8,875 bases of DNA from JBFMEX01 sp040752215. GTDB taxonomy: Bacteria; Pseudomonadota; Alphaproteobacteria; Rhizobiales; Hyphomicrobiaceae. Shown piece after piece: positions 1 through 6,188 of the stretch (position 1 is the stretch's first letter; the number at the start of each line of letters is the position of its first letter). The notes under the pieces were generated by a model that was not told where the DNA came from, searched no databases, and saw only the letters and a list, made by a program, of their open reading frames with translations. A program made the translations under genes and the position numbers. Location of the stretch: contig JBFMEX010000074.1 of NCBI GenBank assembly GCA_040752215.1, positions 1 through 8,875 on the forward strand. The letters run 5' to 3'.

Positions 1-97
1 CCGCATCGGCTTTCAGCTCCGCGGCGATCGCCGCGCGGCGCTTGACCTCCTCGGCGACGGAGGCATCGGCCGGATCGACGTAGGGCCAGGCAATCGC
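1..97 (-). repeat. WPY repeat unit 4, cut by window edge
   Basis: Starts AIAWPYVDP and continues through VKRRAAIAAELKADA to the window edge. It is the most diverged copy, and whether more copies follow cannot be seen. Confidence 0.85.
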
Positions 98-1132
98 CTT
101 CGCTGCCGCGGGCGGCTCCGCCGGTGGCGGTGTCGCGGCCGGCGGTTCGACAGGTGGTGACGGCGCCTCTGCGGCTTTGGCCGACTCGGCCTCGGCCTTT
201 GTGCGCGCGACCGTCAGCGCGGCCAGCTCGGCGGCGATGGCGGCCCGGCGCTGCGCCTCCTCCGACACCGACGGCGCAGCGGAATCGAGATAGGGCCAGG
301 GGAATGGATGCGGCTGGGTCAGGCTCGCCGGCGTGGCGGCGGCTTTCGCAGCCTCGGCCTCGGCCTTCTGGCGGGCGGCTGTCTGGGCGGCCAGCTCGGC
401 GGCGATGGCGGCCCGGCGCTGCGCCTCTTCGGCGACCGAAGGCGCAGACGGCTCGACGTAGGGCCAGGTGATCGCCTGCGCGACGGCGACCGGAGCAACG
501 GCAGCGGGTGCGGGCGCTACCGTGGCGGCCTCGGCCTTCTGGCGGGCGGCCGTCAGCGCGGCCAGTTCGGCGGCGATGGCGGCACGAGCCTTTGCCTCCT
601 CGGCGACCGCGGGCGCTGCGGGATCGAGATAGGGCCACGGGATCGCCTGTGCGACGGCGACCGGCGCGGCGGGAGCGGGCGCCTGAGCGGCGGTGGCAGG
701 CTTGGGCGCGGGAGCGGCGGCCGGCGGAGGAGGTGCAGTCGCCGCCGGGGGCGGTGCGGCAACCGCCGCCGCCTTGGCCGGGACCATTCTCGGCGCCGTC
801 GTCGCGGTGTCGATCAGATCGCGGTCGAGGCCTTTCAGCACCTGCTGCTCGAGACAGGAGGACAGCAGGCGATAGCTCTTGTCGTAGGGCGATTTCACCT
901 CGGCCAGGCAGGCCGAGCGGAACTCGGGCGGAACGGCATCCCAGCCGCCGGACAGCGTGCGCCGGGCCTCGCGCTCGAGCAGCGCACACTGCCCGCTGGC
1001 GCTGTCGTGGCCACACAGCGCGGCAATGTCCCATTCCGGCCAGCCGGCCACGGGTGCCGCTCCGGCAGCGGTTGTGAACCACAGTCCAGCGGCCAGACCG
1101 ACGCCGAGCCGGCCGAGATTCGAGCCGCGCAT
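1..1132 (-). CDS. Secreted protein with tandem WPY/AAIAAELA repeats, 5' part (gene runs off the left edge)
   Basis: I do not recognise a named family. Reading leftward from an ATG at 1132, the frame stays open to the window edge (377 codons seen). A strong ribosome site, GGGAGGAG, lies about 5 nt before the start. Residues 1-26 look like a Sec signal peptide, with a likely cut after Ala-Gly-Ala. Residues 27-115 form a compact domain with four cysteines (C40, C49, C75, C93), which could make two disulfides outside the cytoplasm. A Pro/Ala linker follows (about 120-162). Then come at least four copies of a 40-residue unit with the pattern WPYxxxxAxSVAEEAxRRAAIAAELAAL and a KAEA end. Each copy has a WPY turn followed by an Ala/Glu/Arg-rich helix. 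The linkers lengthen to 30 proline-rich residues before copy 4. Periplasmic or surface location is inferred from the signal peptide. The C-terminus lies outside the window, so an anchor or further domain cannot be excluded. Confidence 0.88.
   Translation of the reverse strand, partial: MRGSNLGRLGVGLAAGLWFTTAAGAAPVAGWPEWDIAALCGHDSASGQCALLEREARRTLSGGWDAVPPEFRSACLAEVKSPYDKSYRLLSSCLEQQVLKGLDRDLIDTATTAPRMVPAKAAAVAAPPPAATAPPPPAAAPAPKPATAAQAPAPAAPVAVAQAIPWPYLDPAAPAVAEEAKARAAIAAELAALTAARQKAEAATVAPAPAAVAPVAVAQAITWPYVEPSAPSVAEEAQRRAAIAAELAAQTAARQKAEAEAAKAAATPASLTQPHPFPWPYLDSAAPSVSEEAQRRAAIAAELAALTVARTKAEAESAKAAEAPSPPVEPPAATPPPAEPPAAAKAIAWPYVDPADASVAEEVKRRAAIAAELKADA
188..307 (-). repeat. WPY repeat unit 3
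   Basis: 40 codons, starting PFPWPYLDS, with the same SxxEEAQRRAAIAAELAAL core. The linker to unit 4 is 30 residues and rich in proline and glutamate, so this spacing differs from the first two. Confidence 0.9.
356..475 (-). repeat. WPY repeat unit 2
   Basis: 40 codons, starting AITWPYVEP. Bases 387-427 are identical over 41 nt to 219-259 in unit 3, including synonymous sites, which suggests recent duplication or gene conversion. The linker to unit 3 is 16 residues. Confidence 0.9.
527..646 (-). repeat. WPY repeat unit 1
   Basis: First of four coding repeats, 40 codons. It starts AIPWPYLDP and ends QKAEA. It is followed by a 17-residue Ala/Pro/Val linker. Confidence 0.9.
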
Positions 1133-1250
1133 TCGCTCCTCCCTTGACTTTCTATTGTTGCACGGGCGTTGTGCCTCGTGGTTTTTGCACTAGATTCCAG
1201 GCATTACCGGAACTTGGCAAGTCCTGAAGCGGCGCGGGCGAGAGACAAAC

Positions 1251-2081
1251 ATGTCCAACGGCGAGCTGAATCGTCACGATCGCAACGACGGCGGCATCCG
1301 CCTGCACGACGCGGCGGCGTTCGAAGGCATGCGGCGAGCCGGGCGGCTGGCGGCGGCGGCGCTCGACATGCTGGTGCCGCACGTGGTGCCGGGGGTGACG
1401 ACGGAGGCGCTGGACGAGCTGGTGCTCGATTTCGCGCTTCGGAACGGCGCGATTCCGGCGCCACTCAACTATCGCGGCTTTCCAAAGGCGATCTGCACCT
1501 CGGTCAACCACGTGGTCTGCCACGGCATCCCGGGGCCGAAGCCGCTCAAGGAGGGCGATATCGTCAACATCGACGTCACGCTGATCGTCGACGGCTGGCA
1601 CGGCGATACGAGCCGGATGTATGCCGTCGGCCAGATCTCGCGCCGCGCGGAGCGGCTGATCGAAGTCACCTACGAGGCCTTGATGCGCGGCATCGCGGCG
1701 GTGCGCCCCGGAGGCTCGACGGGTGACATCGGCGCCGCGATCCAGAGCTTCGCCGAGGGCGAGCGGTGCAGCGTGGTGCGCGACTTCTGCGGCCATGGCC
1801 TGGGCCAGGTGTTTCACGACCGGCCCAACATCCTGCACTACGGCGAGGAGGGCGAGGGCGTGACAATGGTGCCGGGCATGCTGTTCACCATCGAGCCGAT
1901 GATCAACCTGGGCCGGCCGCAGGTGAAGGTGCTGCAGGACGGCTGGACCGCGGTGACCCGCGACCGCGAGCTGTCCGCCCAGTTCGAGCACACGGTCGGC
2001 GTCACCGAGACCGGCTGCGAGATCTTCACGCTGTCGCCGGCCGGACTCGCGCGTCCGCCCTACGTCGCCGCGACCATGTGA
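1251..2081 (+). CDS. map: Type I methionine aminopeptidase
   Basis: Removes the initiator methionine from new proteins in the cytosol, using two metal ions. The 276-residue product fits a type I enzyme with a short N-terminal extension. The pita-bread metal ligands are all present: D108 (VNID), D119 (HGDTS), H182 (CGHGLG), E215 (FTIEP) and E246 (QFEHT). The substrate-contacting histidines are H91 (VCHGIP) and H189 (VFHD). The family signature around residues 76-94 (RGFPKAICTSVNHVVCHGI) is intact. There is no zinc-finger or SH3-like N-terminal extension. The ATG at 1251 has only a weak GCGAGAG-like ribosome site, but it is the first in-frame ATG and gives the expected length. radC follows after 15 nt, so the two are probably one transcript. 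This pairing is common in alphaproteobacteria. Confidence 0.97.
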   Translation: MSNGELNRHDRNDGGIRLHDAAAFEGMRRAGRLAAAALDMLVPHVVPGVTTEALDELVLDFALRNGAIPAPLNYRGFPKAICTSVNHVVCHGIPGPKPLKEGDIVNIDVTLIVDGWHGDTSRMYAVGQISRRAERLIEVTYEALMRGIAAVRPGGSTGDIGAAIQSFAEGERCSVVRDFCGHGLGQVFHDRPNILHYGEEGEGVTMVPGMLFTIEPMINLGRPQVKVLQDGWTAVTRDRELSAQFEHTVGVTETGCEIFTLSPAGLARPPYVAATM

Positions 2082-2096
2082 GGTCGAGCTTCCGCC

Positions 2097-2861
2097 ATGA
2101 CGAGGCGCCCGCGGCGAATCGACGAGGAGGAAGGCGGCGATCGCGGGCCGGGCGAGACGCCGGCGCAGGGTTCGTTCCTGGAGGCGCCGGCGCCGCTGCA
2201 TTCCGGCCATCGCGCGCGGTTGAGAGAGCGCTTCGCCAAGGGCGGCGCCGATGCCATGCCAGATTACGAGCTGCTCGAGCTGGTGCTGTTCCGCGCCATT
2301 CCACGGCGCGACACGAAGGAGCTCGCGAAGCGGCTGATCGCCCGGTTCGGGTCGTTCGCGGAGGTCGTCAATGCGCCCGAGTCGCGCCTGAAAGAGGTGA
2401 GCGAGGTCGGCGACGCCGTCGTCGGCGAGCTGAAGCTCGTCCGGGCGGCGGCGCTGCGTCTGATGCGATCCGAGATCATGGAGCGTGCGGTGCTCGCCTC
2501 CTGGACACAGGTGCTCGACTACGTGCGCGCGGCGCAGGGCTACGAGAGCCGCGAGATGTTCCGCATCCTGTTCCTCGACAAGAAGAACCGACTGATCGCC
2601 GACGAGGTGCAGGGGACCGGCACGGTGGACCACACGCCGGTCTACGTGCGCGAGGTGGTGAAGCGCGCGCTCGAGCTCGCCGCCAGCGCGCTGGTGCTGG
2701 TGCACAACCATCCCTCCGGCGACCCGACGCCGTCTCGGGCCGACATCGAGATGACCAAGCAGATCGTCGAGGCGGCGCGGCCGCTCGGCGTCGTCGTGCA
2801 CGACCACATCATCGTCGGCCGCGACGGCCACGCCAGCTTCAAGGCGCTGCGGTTGATTTGA
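2097..2861 (+). CDS. radC: RadC family protein (JAB/MPN metalloprotease-like domain)
   Basis: 254 residues in two parts. Residues about 37-125 are the helical N-terminal region of the RadC family (DYELLELVLFRAIPRRDTKELAKRLI, then a helix-hairpin-helix-like stretch). Residues about 130-254 are the MPN/JAB domain with the metal motif HNHPSGDPTPSRAD at 203-216 (H203, H205, S207, D216). The C-terminal GRDGHASFKALRLI also fits. Proteins of this family are named for DNA repair, but the original E. coli radC phenotype was later traced to recG, so the true role is unsettled. The JAMM residues are intact, so it may bind zinc. It starts at ATG 2097, 15 nt after map. The first 36 residues are charged and Pro/Gly-rich and probably disordered. 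It is most likely expressed with map. Confidence 0.95.
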   Translation: MTRRPRRIDEEEGGDRGPGETPAQGSFLEAPAPLHSGHRARLRERFAKGGADAMPDYELLELVLFRAIPRRDTKELAKRLIARFGSFAEVVNAPESRLKEVSEVGDAVVGELKLVRAAALRLMRSEIMERAVLASWTQVLDYVRAAQGYESREMFRILFLDKKNRLIADEVQGTGTVDHTPVYVREVVKRALELAASALVLVHNHPSGDPTPSRADIEMTKQIVEAARPLGVVVHDHIIVGRDGHASFKALRLI

Positions 2862-2879
2862 GGCGACGTAAGGTGATGC

Positions 2880-2910
2880 TTGACATTTGTCAGGCGATGA
2901 GCGATGGTAT
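2880..2910 (+). promoter_or_regulatory. Candidate higBA promoter with palindromic operator
   Basis: A perfect -35 hexamer TTGACA lies at 2880-2885. The -10 is weak: GATGGT at 17 nt spacing or TGGTAT at 19 nt. The dyad TGACA-TT-TGTCA (2881-2892) overlaps the -35. HigA-type antitoxins repress their own operon by binding palindromes in the promoter, so this is a good operator candidate. It lies about 80 nt upstream of the chosen higB start. Binding is inference. Confidence 0.5.
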
Positions 2911-2971
2911 TGGCGCCCTCGGGCTCCTCCTCCTTGTTCGCACGAGTCGATTCCTGGACACGGAGGGCGGG

Positions 2972-3250
2972 ATGATCAGGTCGTTTCGCAGCACGGCACT
3001 ACAGGCGTTCTGGGAGCGTAGCGACGTCGATCGCATCCCGACGGACTGGGTGAAGCGGATCGAGCAGATCCTGGGACTCCTCGACGCGGCCAGTTCACCA
3101 GAGGATCTGGCGATCCCAGGTCTTACGTTTCACAGTTTCGCCGAGGGCTCGACGCCGAGGTACGGCGTGATGGCGTCGAAGGCGTGGCGCATATCGTTCT
3201 CGTGGCGAGAGGGCGCAGCGCATGACGTGCACCTTGATGAGATTCACTGA
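2972..3250 (+). CDS. higB: HigB toxin (RelE/ParE-fold mRNA interferase)
   Basis: 92 residues, the usual size for HigB of type II toxin-antitoxin systems. These toxins cut mRNA on the ribosome. The product starts MIRSFRSTALQAFW. It has the family core LLDAASSPEDLAIPGLTFHSF (about 37-56), a YGVMASKAWRISFSW strand pair (64-78) and the typical end AHDVHLDEIH. ATG 2972 was chosen because GGAGGG lies 4 nt upstream and the N-terminus matches the family. An in-frame ATG at 2876 would add 32 unlikely residues. The antitoxin gene follows after 42 nt, and toxin-first order is characteristic of higBA. Whether the toxin is active cannot be told from sequence, but the conserved C-terminal region is complete. 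Confidence 0.92.
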   Translation: MIRSFRSTALQAFWERSDVDRIPTDWVKRIEQILGLLDAASSPEDLAIPGLTFHSFAEGSTPRYGVMASKAWRISFSWREGAAHDVHLDEIH

Positions 3251-3271
3251 GCCGGCGCCTTCGGCGTCGGC
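3251..3271 (+). promoter_or_regulatory. Hairpin between higB and higA
   Basis: Immediately after the higB stop codon, GCCGGCGCC and GGCGTCGGC can form a 9-bp stem (one G-U pair) around a UUC loop. No T-run follows, so it is not a standard terminator. It ends 21 nt before the higA TTG start and could affect RNA processing or the toxin:antitoxin ratio. Structure is seen; role is inferred. Confidence 0.55.
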
Positions 3272-3292
3272 AGGTCGAGCGAGATAGATGAG

Positions 3293-3610
3293 TTGACCAA
3301 GAGAGACCCCAACCGCTGCCCGACGCATCCCGGCGAGGTGCTGCGGGAGATCGCGCTACCGGCGCTCGATCTGCCGAAGACCGAGATCGCCGACCACCTC
3401 GGCGTCTCGCGCCAGACGCTGTACGACATCTTGTCCGAAAAGCAGCCGGTGACCCCGCAGATGGCGGTCAGGATCGGCAAGCTGATCGGCAACGGTCCGG
3501 CGGTCTGGATCAACATGCAGGCCGCACACGACCTGTGGCACGCCGAGCGGGCGGTCGATACGTCGAGGATCCCGACGCTGGGCAAAGGGCGCCAGTCCAA
3601 GCGCCCATAG
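3293..3610 (+). CDS. higA: HigA antitoxin (XRE-family DNA-binding protein)
   Basis: 105 residues. The family signature RCPTHPGEVLREIALPAL (8-25) is followed by an XRE-type helix-turn-helix at about 28-60 (KTEIADHLGVSRQTLYDILSEK). Next comes the HigA/VapI tail GNGPAVWINMQAAHDLWHAER (67-86). It should neutralise HigB and repress the operon. The start is TTG at 3293. The only nearby ATG (3288) is out of frame and meets TGA two codons later. No other in-frame start exists after the higB stop, and the next internal ATG would delete the helix-turn-helix. There is no strong ribosome site, only purine-rich GAGCGAGATAGATGAG, so translation may depend on coupling to higB. It shares a transcript with higB. 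Beyond residue 95 the sequence is basic and probably disordered. Confidence 0.93.
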   Translation: MTKRDPNRCPTHPGEVLREIALPALDLPKTEIADHLGVSRQTLYDILSEKQPVTPQMAVRIGKLIGNGPAVWINMQAAHDLWHAERAVDTSRIPTLGKGRQSKRP

Positions 3611-3750
3611 TTCGGGCGAAACGCCGCACCCCGAACTTCCGGCCGAGATTCGACCCGGCGATCCGTTTCCTGACGACCGCGGCGCCGATGCGATTCGCGT
3701 TGTCCGTCGTACTCTTGCTTGCGGGGCTCGCACAGCCGCCGTCGGAACGC

Positions 3751-3756
3751 TATATG
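3751..3756 (+). promoter_or_regulatory. Possible -10 element for trxB
   Basis: TATATG in the context GCTATATGAGG, 65-70 nt before the trxB start. No convincing -35 lies at 16-18 nt upstream, so this rests on the -10 alone. A similar GCTATCTAG lies upstream of leuC. Confidence 0.25.
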
Positions 3757-3796
3757 AGGGGGGTTTCGATCCGAAGTTCCAAGGTCCGGCAGTAGT

Positions 3797-3819
3797 GAAG
3801 CACGACAGGGAAGCACGAC
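3797..3819 (+). repeat. Short direct repeat at the trxB ribosome site
   Basis: GAAGCACGAC occurs twice (3797-3806 and 3810-3819), separated by AGG. The junction creates AGGGAAG, the probable trxB ribosome-binding site, which ends 7 nt before the ATG. Confidence 0.6.
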
Positions 3820-3820
3820 C

Positions 3821-4786
3821 ATGAGCGCGACGAGGCACGTCAAGGTTCTGATCCTCGGCTCCGGGCCGGCCGGCTACACCGCCGCGATCTACGCGGCCCG
3901 CGCCATGCTGCAGCCGGTGCTGATCCAGGGCATCCAGCCGGGCGGACAGCTGACCATCACCACCGACGTCGAGAACTATCCGGGCTTCGCGGAGACGATC
4001 CAGGGGCCGTGGCTGATGGAGCAGATGAAGGCGCAGGCCGAGCATGTCGGCACCGAGATGGTGATGGACCACGTCTCGAAGGTGGATCTGAAGCGACGCC
4101 CGTTCCGGCTCGAGTGCGATTCGGGCGACGTCTACACCTGCGACGCGCTCATCATCTGCACCGGCGCCCAGGCGAAGTGGCTCGGCCTGCCGTCGGAGGA
4201 GCGCTTCAAGGGCTTCGGCGTCTCCGCCTGCGCGACCTGCGACGGCTTCTTCTATCGCGGCAAGGAGGTGATGGTCGTCGGCGGCGGCAACTCCGCGGTT
4301 GAGGAGGCGATCTTCCTCACCAACTTCGCGAGCAAGGTGATCGTCGTCCATCGCCGCGACTCGTTCCGTGCCGAGAAAATCTTGCAAGAGCGCTTGTTCA
4401 AGAACCCCAAGATCGAGGTGATCTGGAACAGCGCGCTGCTGGAGGTCGTCGGCACCAAGGAGCCGAAATCGGTCACCGGCGCGATCATCAAGGACGTGAC
4501 GACCGACTTCGTCACCCACCGCCCGATCGACGGCGTATTCATCGCCATCGGCCACGCGCCGGCAACCGAGTTGTTCAAGGACCAGCTCGAGATGAGGCCC
4601 AACGGATATCTCGTCACGGCACCCGATTCGACTGCGACATCGATCCCGGGCGTGTTCGCCGCCGGCGACGTCAAGGACGAGGTGTACCGGCAGGCGGTGA
4701 CGGCCGCCGGCATGGGTTGCATGGCGGCGCTGGAGGCGGAGCGCTATCTCGCCCACCGCCAGCACCAGGCCGTGGCGGCGGAGTGA
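3821..4786 (+). CDS. trxB: Thioredoxin reductase (NADPH, FAD-dependent)
   Basis: Transfers electrons from NADPH through FAD and a disulfide to thioredoxin in the cytosol. It has 321 residues, normal for the low-molecular-weight bacterial type. Domains in order: FAD Rossmann motif GSGPAG (13-18); GGQLTITTDVENYPGF (41-56); redox-active CATC (C137-C140) within SACATCDGFFYRGK; NADPH motif GGGNSA (154-159); the HRRD segment (177-180) typical of NADPH preference; and the second FAD motif GVFAAGDV (277-284). All are intact. AGGGAAG lies 7 nt before ATG 3821. It is preceded by a 210-nt gap after higA, so it probably has its own promoter. The next gene is a LysR-type regulator 169 nt downstream on the same strand. 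I see no terminator with a T-run between them, so read-through is possible. Confidence 0.97.
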   Translation: MSATRHVKVLILGSGPAGYTAAIYAARAMLQPVLIQGIQPGGQLTITTDVENYPGFAETIQGPWLMEQMKAQAEHVGTEMVMDHVSKVDLKRRPFRLECDSGDVYTCDALIICTGAQAKWLGLPSEERFKGFGVSACATCDGFFYRGKEVMVVGGGNSAVEEAIFLTNFASKVIVVHRRDSFRAEKILQERLFKNPKIEVIWNSALLEVVGTKEPKSVTGAIIKDVTTDFVTHRPIDGVFIAIGHAPATELFKDQLEMRPNGYLVTAPDSTATSIPGVFAAGDVKDEVYRQAVTAAGMGCMAALEAERYLAHRQHQAVAAE

Positions 4787-4837
4787 ACTCAGGTCCGGTC
4801 CGTCTGAACAATATCGGCAGAGCACGAAGCACAATAA

Positions 4838-4850
4838 TCTCGCAACGAGA
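4838..4850 (+). promoter_or_regulatory. Candidate LysR-type operator (T-N11-A dyad)
   Basis: TCTCG-CAA-CGAGA is a perfect 5-bp dyad with T and A exactly 11 nt apart, matching the LysR-family T-N11-A rule. It lies 105 nt before the lysR-type gene and touches a possible -10 AATAAT (4833-4838). LysR-type proteins often regulate their own gene, so this is a plausible autoregulatory site; it is not proven. Confidence 0.45.
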
Positions 4851-4955
4851 AGCTGCCAGATGCGGGCAGCAGCATGAGCACGAGCAAGGGAGTGGCGGCG
4901 CGGCACGCGTGAGGGGAGCACAACCCGCTCAGCAGGCCGGGCCTCCAGTCACCAC

Positions 4956-5846
4956 ATGGACTGGGACAAGCTCAGGATCTTCCACGCCGCCGCCGAGGCC
5001 GGCAGCTTCACCCATGCGGGCGAAACGCTGCATCTCAGCCAATCGGCGGTCTCGCGCCAGGTGTCGGCGCTGGAGAAGGACCTCAAGGTCGCGCTGTTCC
5101 ACCGCCACGCGCGCGGTCTTGTGCTGACCGAGCAGGGCGAGATGCTCTATCGCACCGTCGCCGAGGTGATGAGCAAGCTGCAGACGGCGGAGACACTGCT
5201 CGCCGACACCACCACCAAGCCGTCGGGCGAGCTACGGATCACGGCGCCGGTCGGTCTCGGCACGGTGTGGGTTACCCAGCGGCTCCGGGAGTTCATGGAG
5301 CTCTACCCGGAGATCCGCGTCGATCTGATCCTCGCCGACGAGGAGATCGACATCGCCATGCGCGCCGCCGACGTGGCGATCCGCACGCGCGAGCCGGAGC
5401 AGCCGGACCTGATCCGCCGGCCGCTGTTCACGCTGCAGCTGCACGCGTTCGCCTCGAGCCAGTACCTGCGCAAGCACGGTGCGCCGCAGTCGGTCGACGA
5501 GCTCGATCGGCACCGCCTCGTCTCGTACAGCGGGCCGCCGGCGCAGCATCTCGCTGCCATCAATTGGATGGAGACCGCCGGGCGGGAAAGCAGGGAGCCG
5601 CGCCTTCCGGTGTTCAAGGTCAACTCAATCGTGGCCATGAAATACGCGATCCGCGCCGGGATCGGCATCGGCATGCTGCCGGACTACCAGCTCGAGGGCG
5701 AGGCCGGGCTGATCGCGGTGCTGCGCGAGCACGAGCTGCCGACGCTGCCGATCTTCTTCGTCTACCCCGAGGAGCTCAAGACCTCGAAAAAGGTGCAGGT
5801 GCTGCGCGATTTCCTGGTGGCGCAGGCGCGGCAATGGAAGTTCTGA
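4956..5846 (+). CDS. LysR-type transcriptional regulator
   Basis: 296 residues, the standard family length. An N-terminal winged helix-turn-helix spans about 1-60 (FHAAAEAGSFTHAGETLHLSQSAVSRQVSALEKDL), followed by a linker helix (about 60-90). A periplasmic-binding-protein-like effector domain starts near GELRITAPVGLG at 91. It contains no cysteine at all, so it cannot be an OxyR-style thiol sensor even though it follows trxB; an unknown small-molecule ligand is more likely. The ATG at 4956 places the family start motif (MDWDKLRIFHAAAEAGSF) correctly, though no strong ribosome site is seen. A T-N11-A dyad lies upstream. The first gene downstream is leuC, beyond a terminator. Targets cannot be deduced; itself and trxB are the nearest candidates. 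Confidence 0.95.
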   Translation: MDWDKLRIFHAAAEAGSFTHAGETLHLSQSAVSRQVSALEKDLKVALFHRHARGLVLTEQGEMLYRTVAEVMSKLQTAETLLADTTTKPSGELRITAPVGLGTVWVTQRLREFMELYPEIRVDLILADEEIDIAMRAADVAIRTREPEQPDLIRRPLFTLQLHAFASSQYLRKHGAPQSVDELDRHRLVSYSGPPAQHLAAINWMETAGRESREPRLPVFKVNSIVAMKYAIRAGIGIGMLPDYQLEGEAGLIAVLREHELPTLPIFFVYPEELKTSKKVQVLRDFLVAQARQWKF

Positions 5847-6034
5847 GGCGGCCGGCTCGGGCGCACGGTTCGCCCTGCTGCATTTCTTGGCAACTCGGGT
5901 CCAGCGGATTTTTCGCACGTTGCTACTGGTCCAGTCGCATTTCCCCACGTACAAGAGGGCATCCGCGGGGACGGCCGGGTAGGTCACGTTGCCACCACCG
6001 GCTCGGCCGGCAGCCGATGGACACCAATTGCCTG
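5847..6034. other. 188-nt stretch without a convincing gene, ending at a strong terminator
   Basis: No open frame here has a ribosome site or a recognisable product. A 5-bp GGGCG/CGCCC hairpin (5859-5875) follows lysR but lacks a T-run. TTGGCA (5887-5892) resembles a -35, but no good -10 follows. Because it ends exactly at an intrinsic terminator, it is either the lysR 3' untranslated region or a small RNA. I found no SRP RNA, tmRNA or tRNA signature. Confidence 0.5.
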
Positions 6035-6064
6035 GAGCCGGACCTCGTGTCCGGCTCTTTCTTT
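6035..6064 (+). terminator. Strong intrinsic terminator
   Basis: A perfect 9-bp stem (GAGCCGGAC / GTCCGGCTC) with loop CTCGT is followed directly by TTTCTTT. It points along the plus strand, 189 nt after the lysR-type stop and before the candidate leuC promoter. It should end lysR transcription or an unannotated small RNA, and insulate leuC. Confidence 0.88.
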
Positions 6065-6087
6065 GCCCGCGCCACCGGCGCACCGAT

Positions 6088-6116
6088 TTGCGATCGGCGC
6101 CGCGGGGGGCTATCTA
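6088..6116 (+). promoter_or_regulatory. Candidate leuC promoter
   Basis: TTGCGA (6088-6093), a 17-nt spacer and TATCTA (6111-6116), starting 24 nt after the terminator and 73 nt before the leuC ATG. Both hexamers are partial matches (4/6 and 3/6), but spacing and position are right. Confidence 0.4.
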
Positions 6117-6188
6117 GTCGGCCAACCGAGTGTGCGACCCGCTCCGCGGGGTGGCAGGACTCGGAAAAAAACCTGGAACCGGACGACT

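Noticed and set aside
1..646. CRISPR-like array
   Set aside because: The repeats are in-frame coding units of 120 nt with coding linkers, not short direct repeats with unique spacers.
308..1147. Plus-strand frames of up to 279 codons over the repeat gene
   Set aside because: Gly/Arg-rich shadow products. The minus frame has a signal peptide, strong ribosome site and coherent protein repeats.
1152..2831. 559-codon open frame on the minus strand across map and radC
   Set aside because: It is antisense to two genes with intact motifs, has His/Arg/Asp-rich low-quality composition, and is the usual GC-rich shadow frame.
2876..2971. Upstream ATG that would lengthen HigB by 32 residues
   Set aside because: It is spaced badly from any ribosome site, overlaps the candidate promoter, and the extra residues do not fit the HigB family.
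3688..3795. Small ORF with a hydrophobic start (MRFALSVVLLLAGL) before trxB
   Set aside because: No ribosome site, and it overlaps the likely trxB promoter region. Possible but unsupported.
4852..4870. GCTGCC/GGCAGC hairpin as a trxB terminator
   Set aside because: Only 6 bp, no T-run, and 66 nt after the stop codon.
3356..4921. 521-codon minus-strand frame opposite higA and trxB
   Set aside because: The plus-strand genes carry all catalytic motifs. The antisense product has no recognisable domain.
5920..5982. 20-codon TTG-started peptide beginning Leu-Leu-Val, as a possible leucine leader peptide
   Set aside because: No ribosome site, only two leucine codons after the start, and its stop lies more than 200 nt before leuC.
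6063..6188. Upstream extension of the leuC frame
   Set aside because: The standard LeuC N-terminus begins at 6189; the extra segment includes the candidate promoter.
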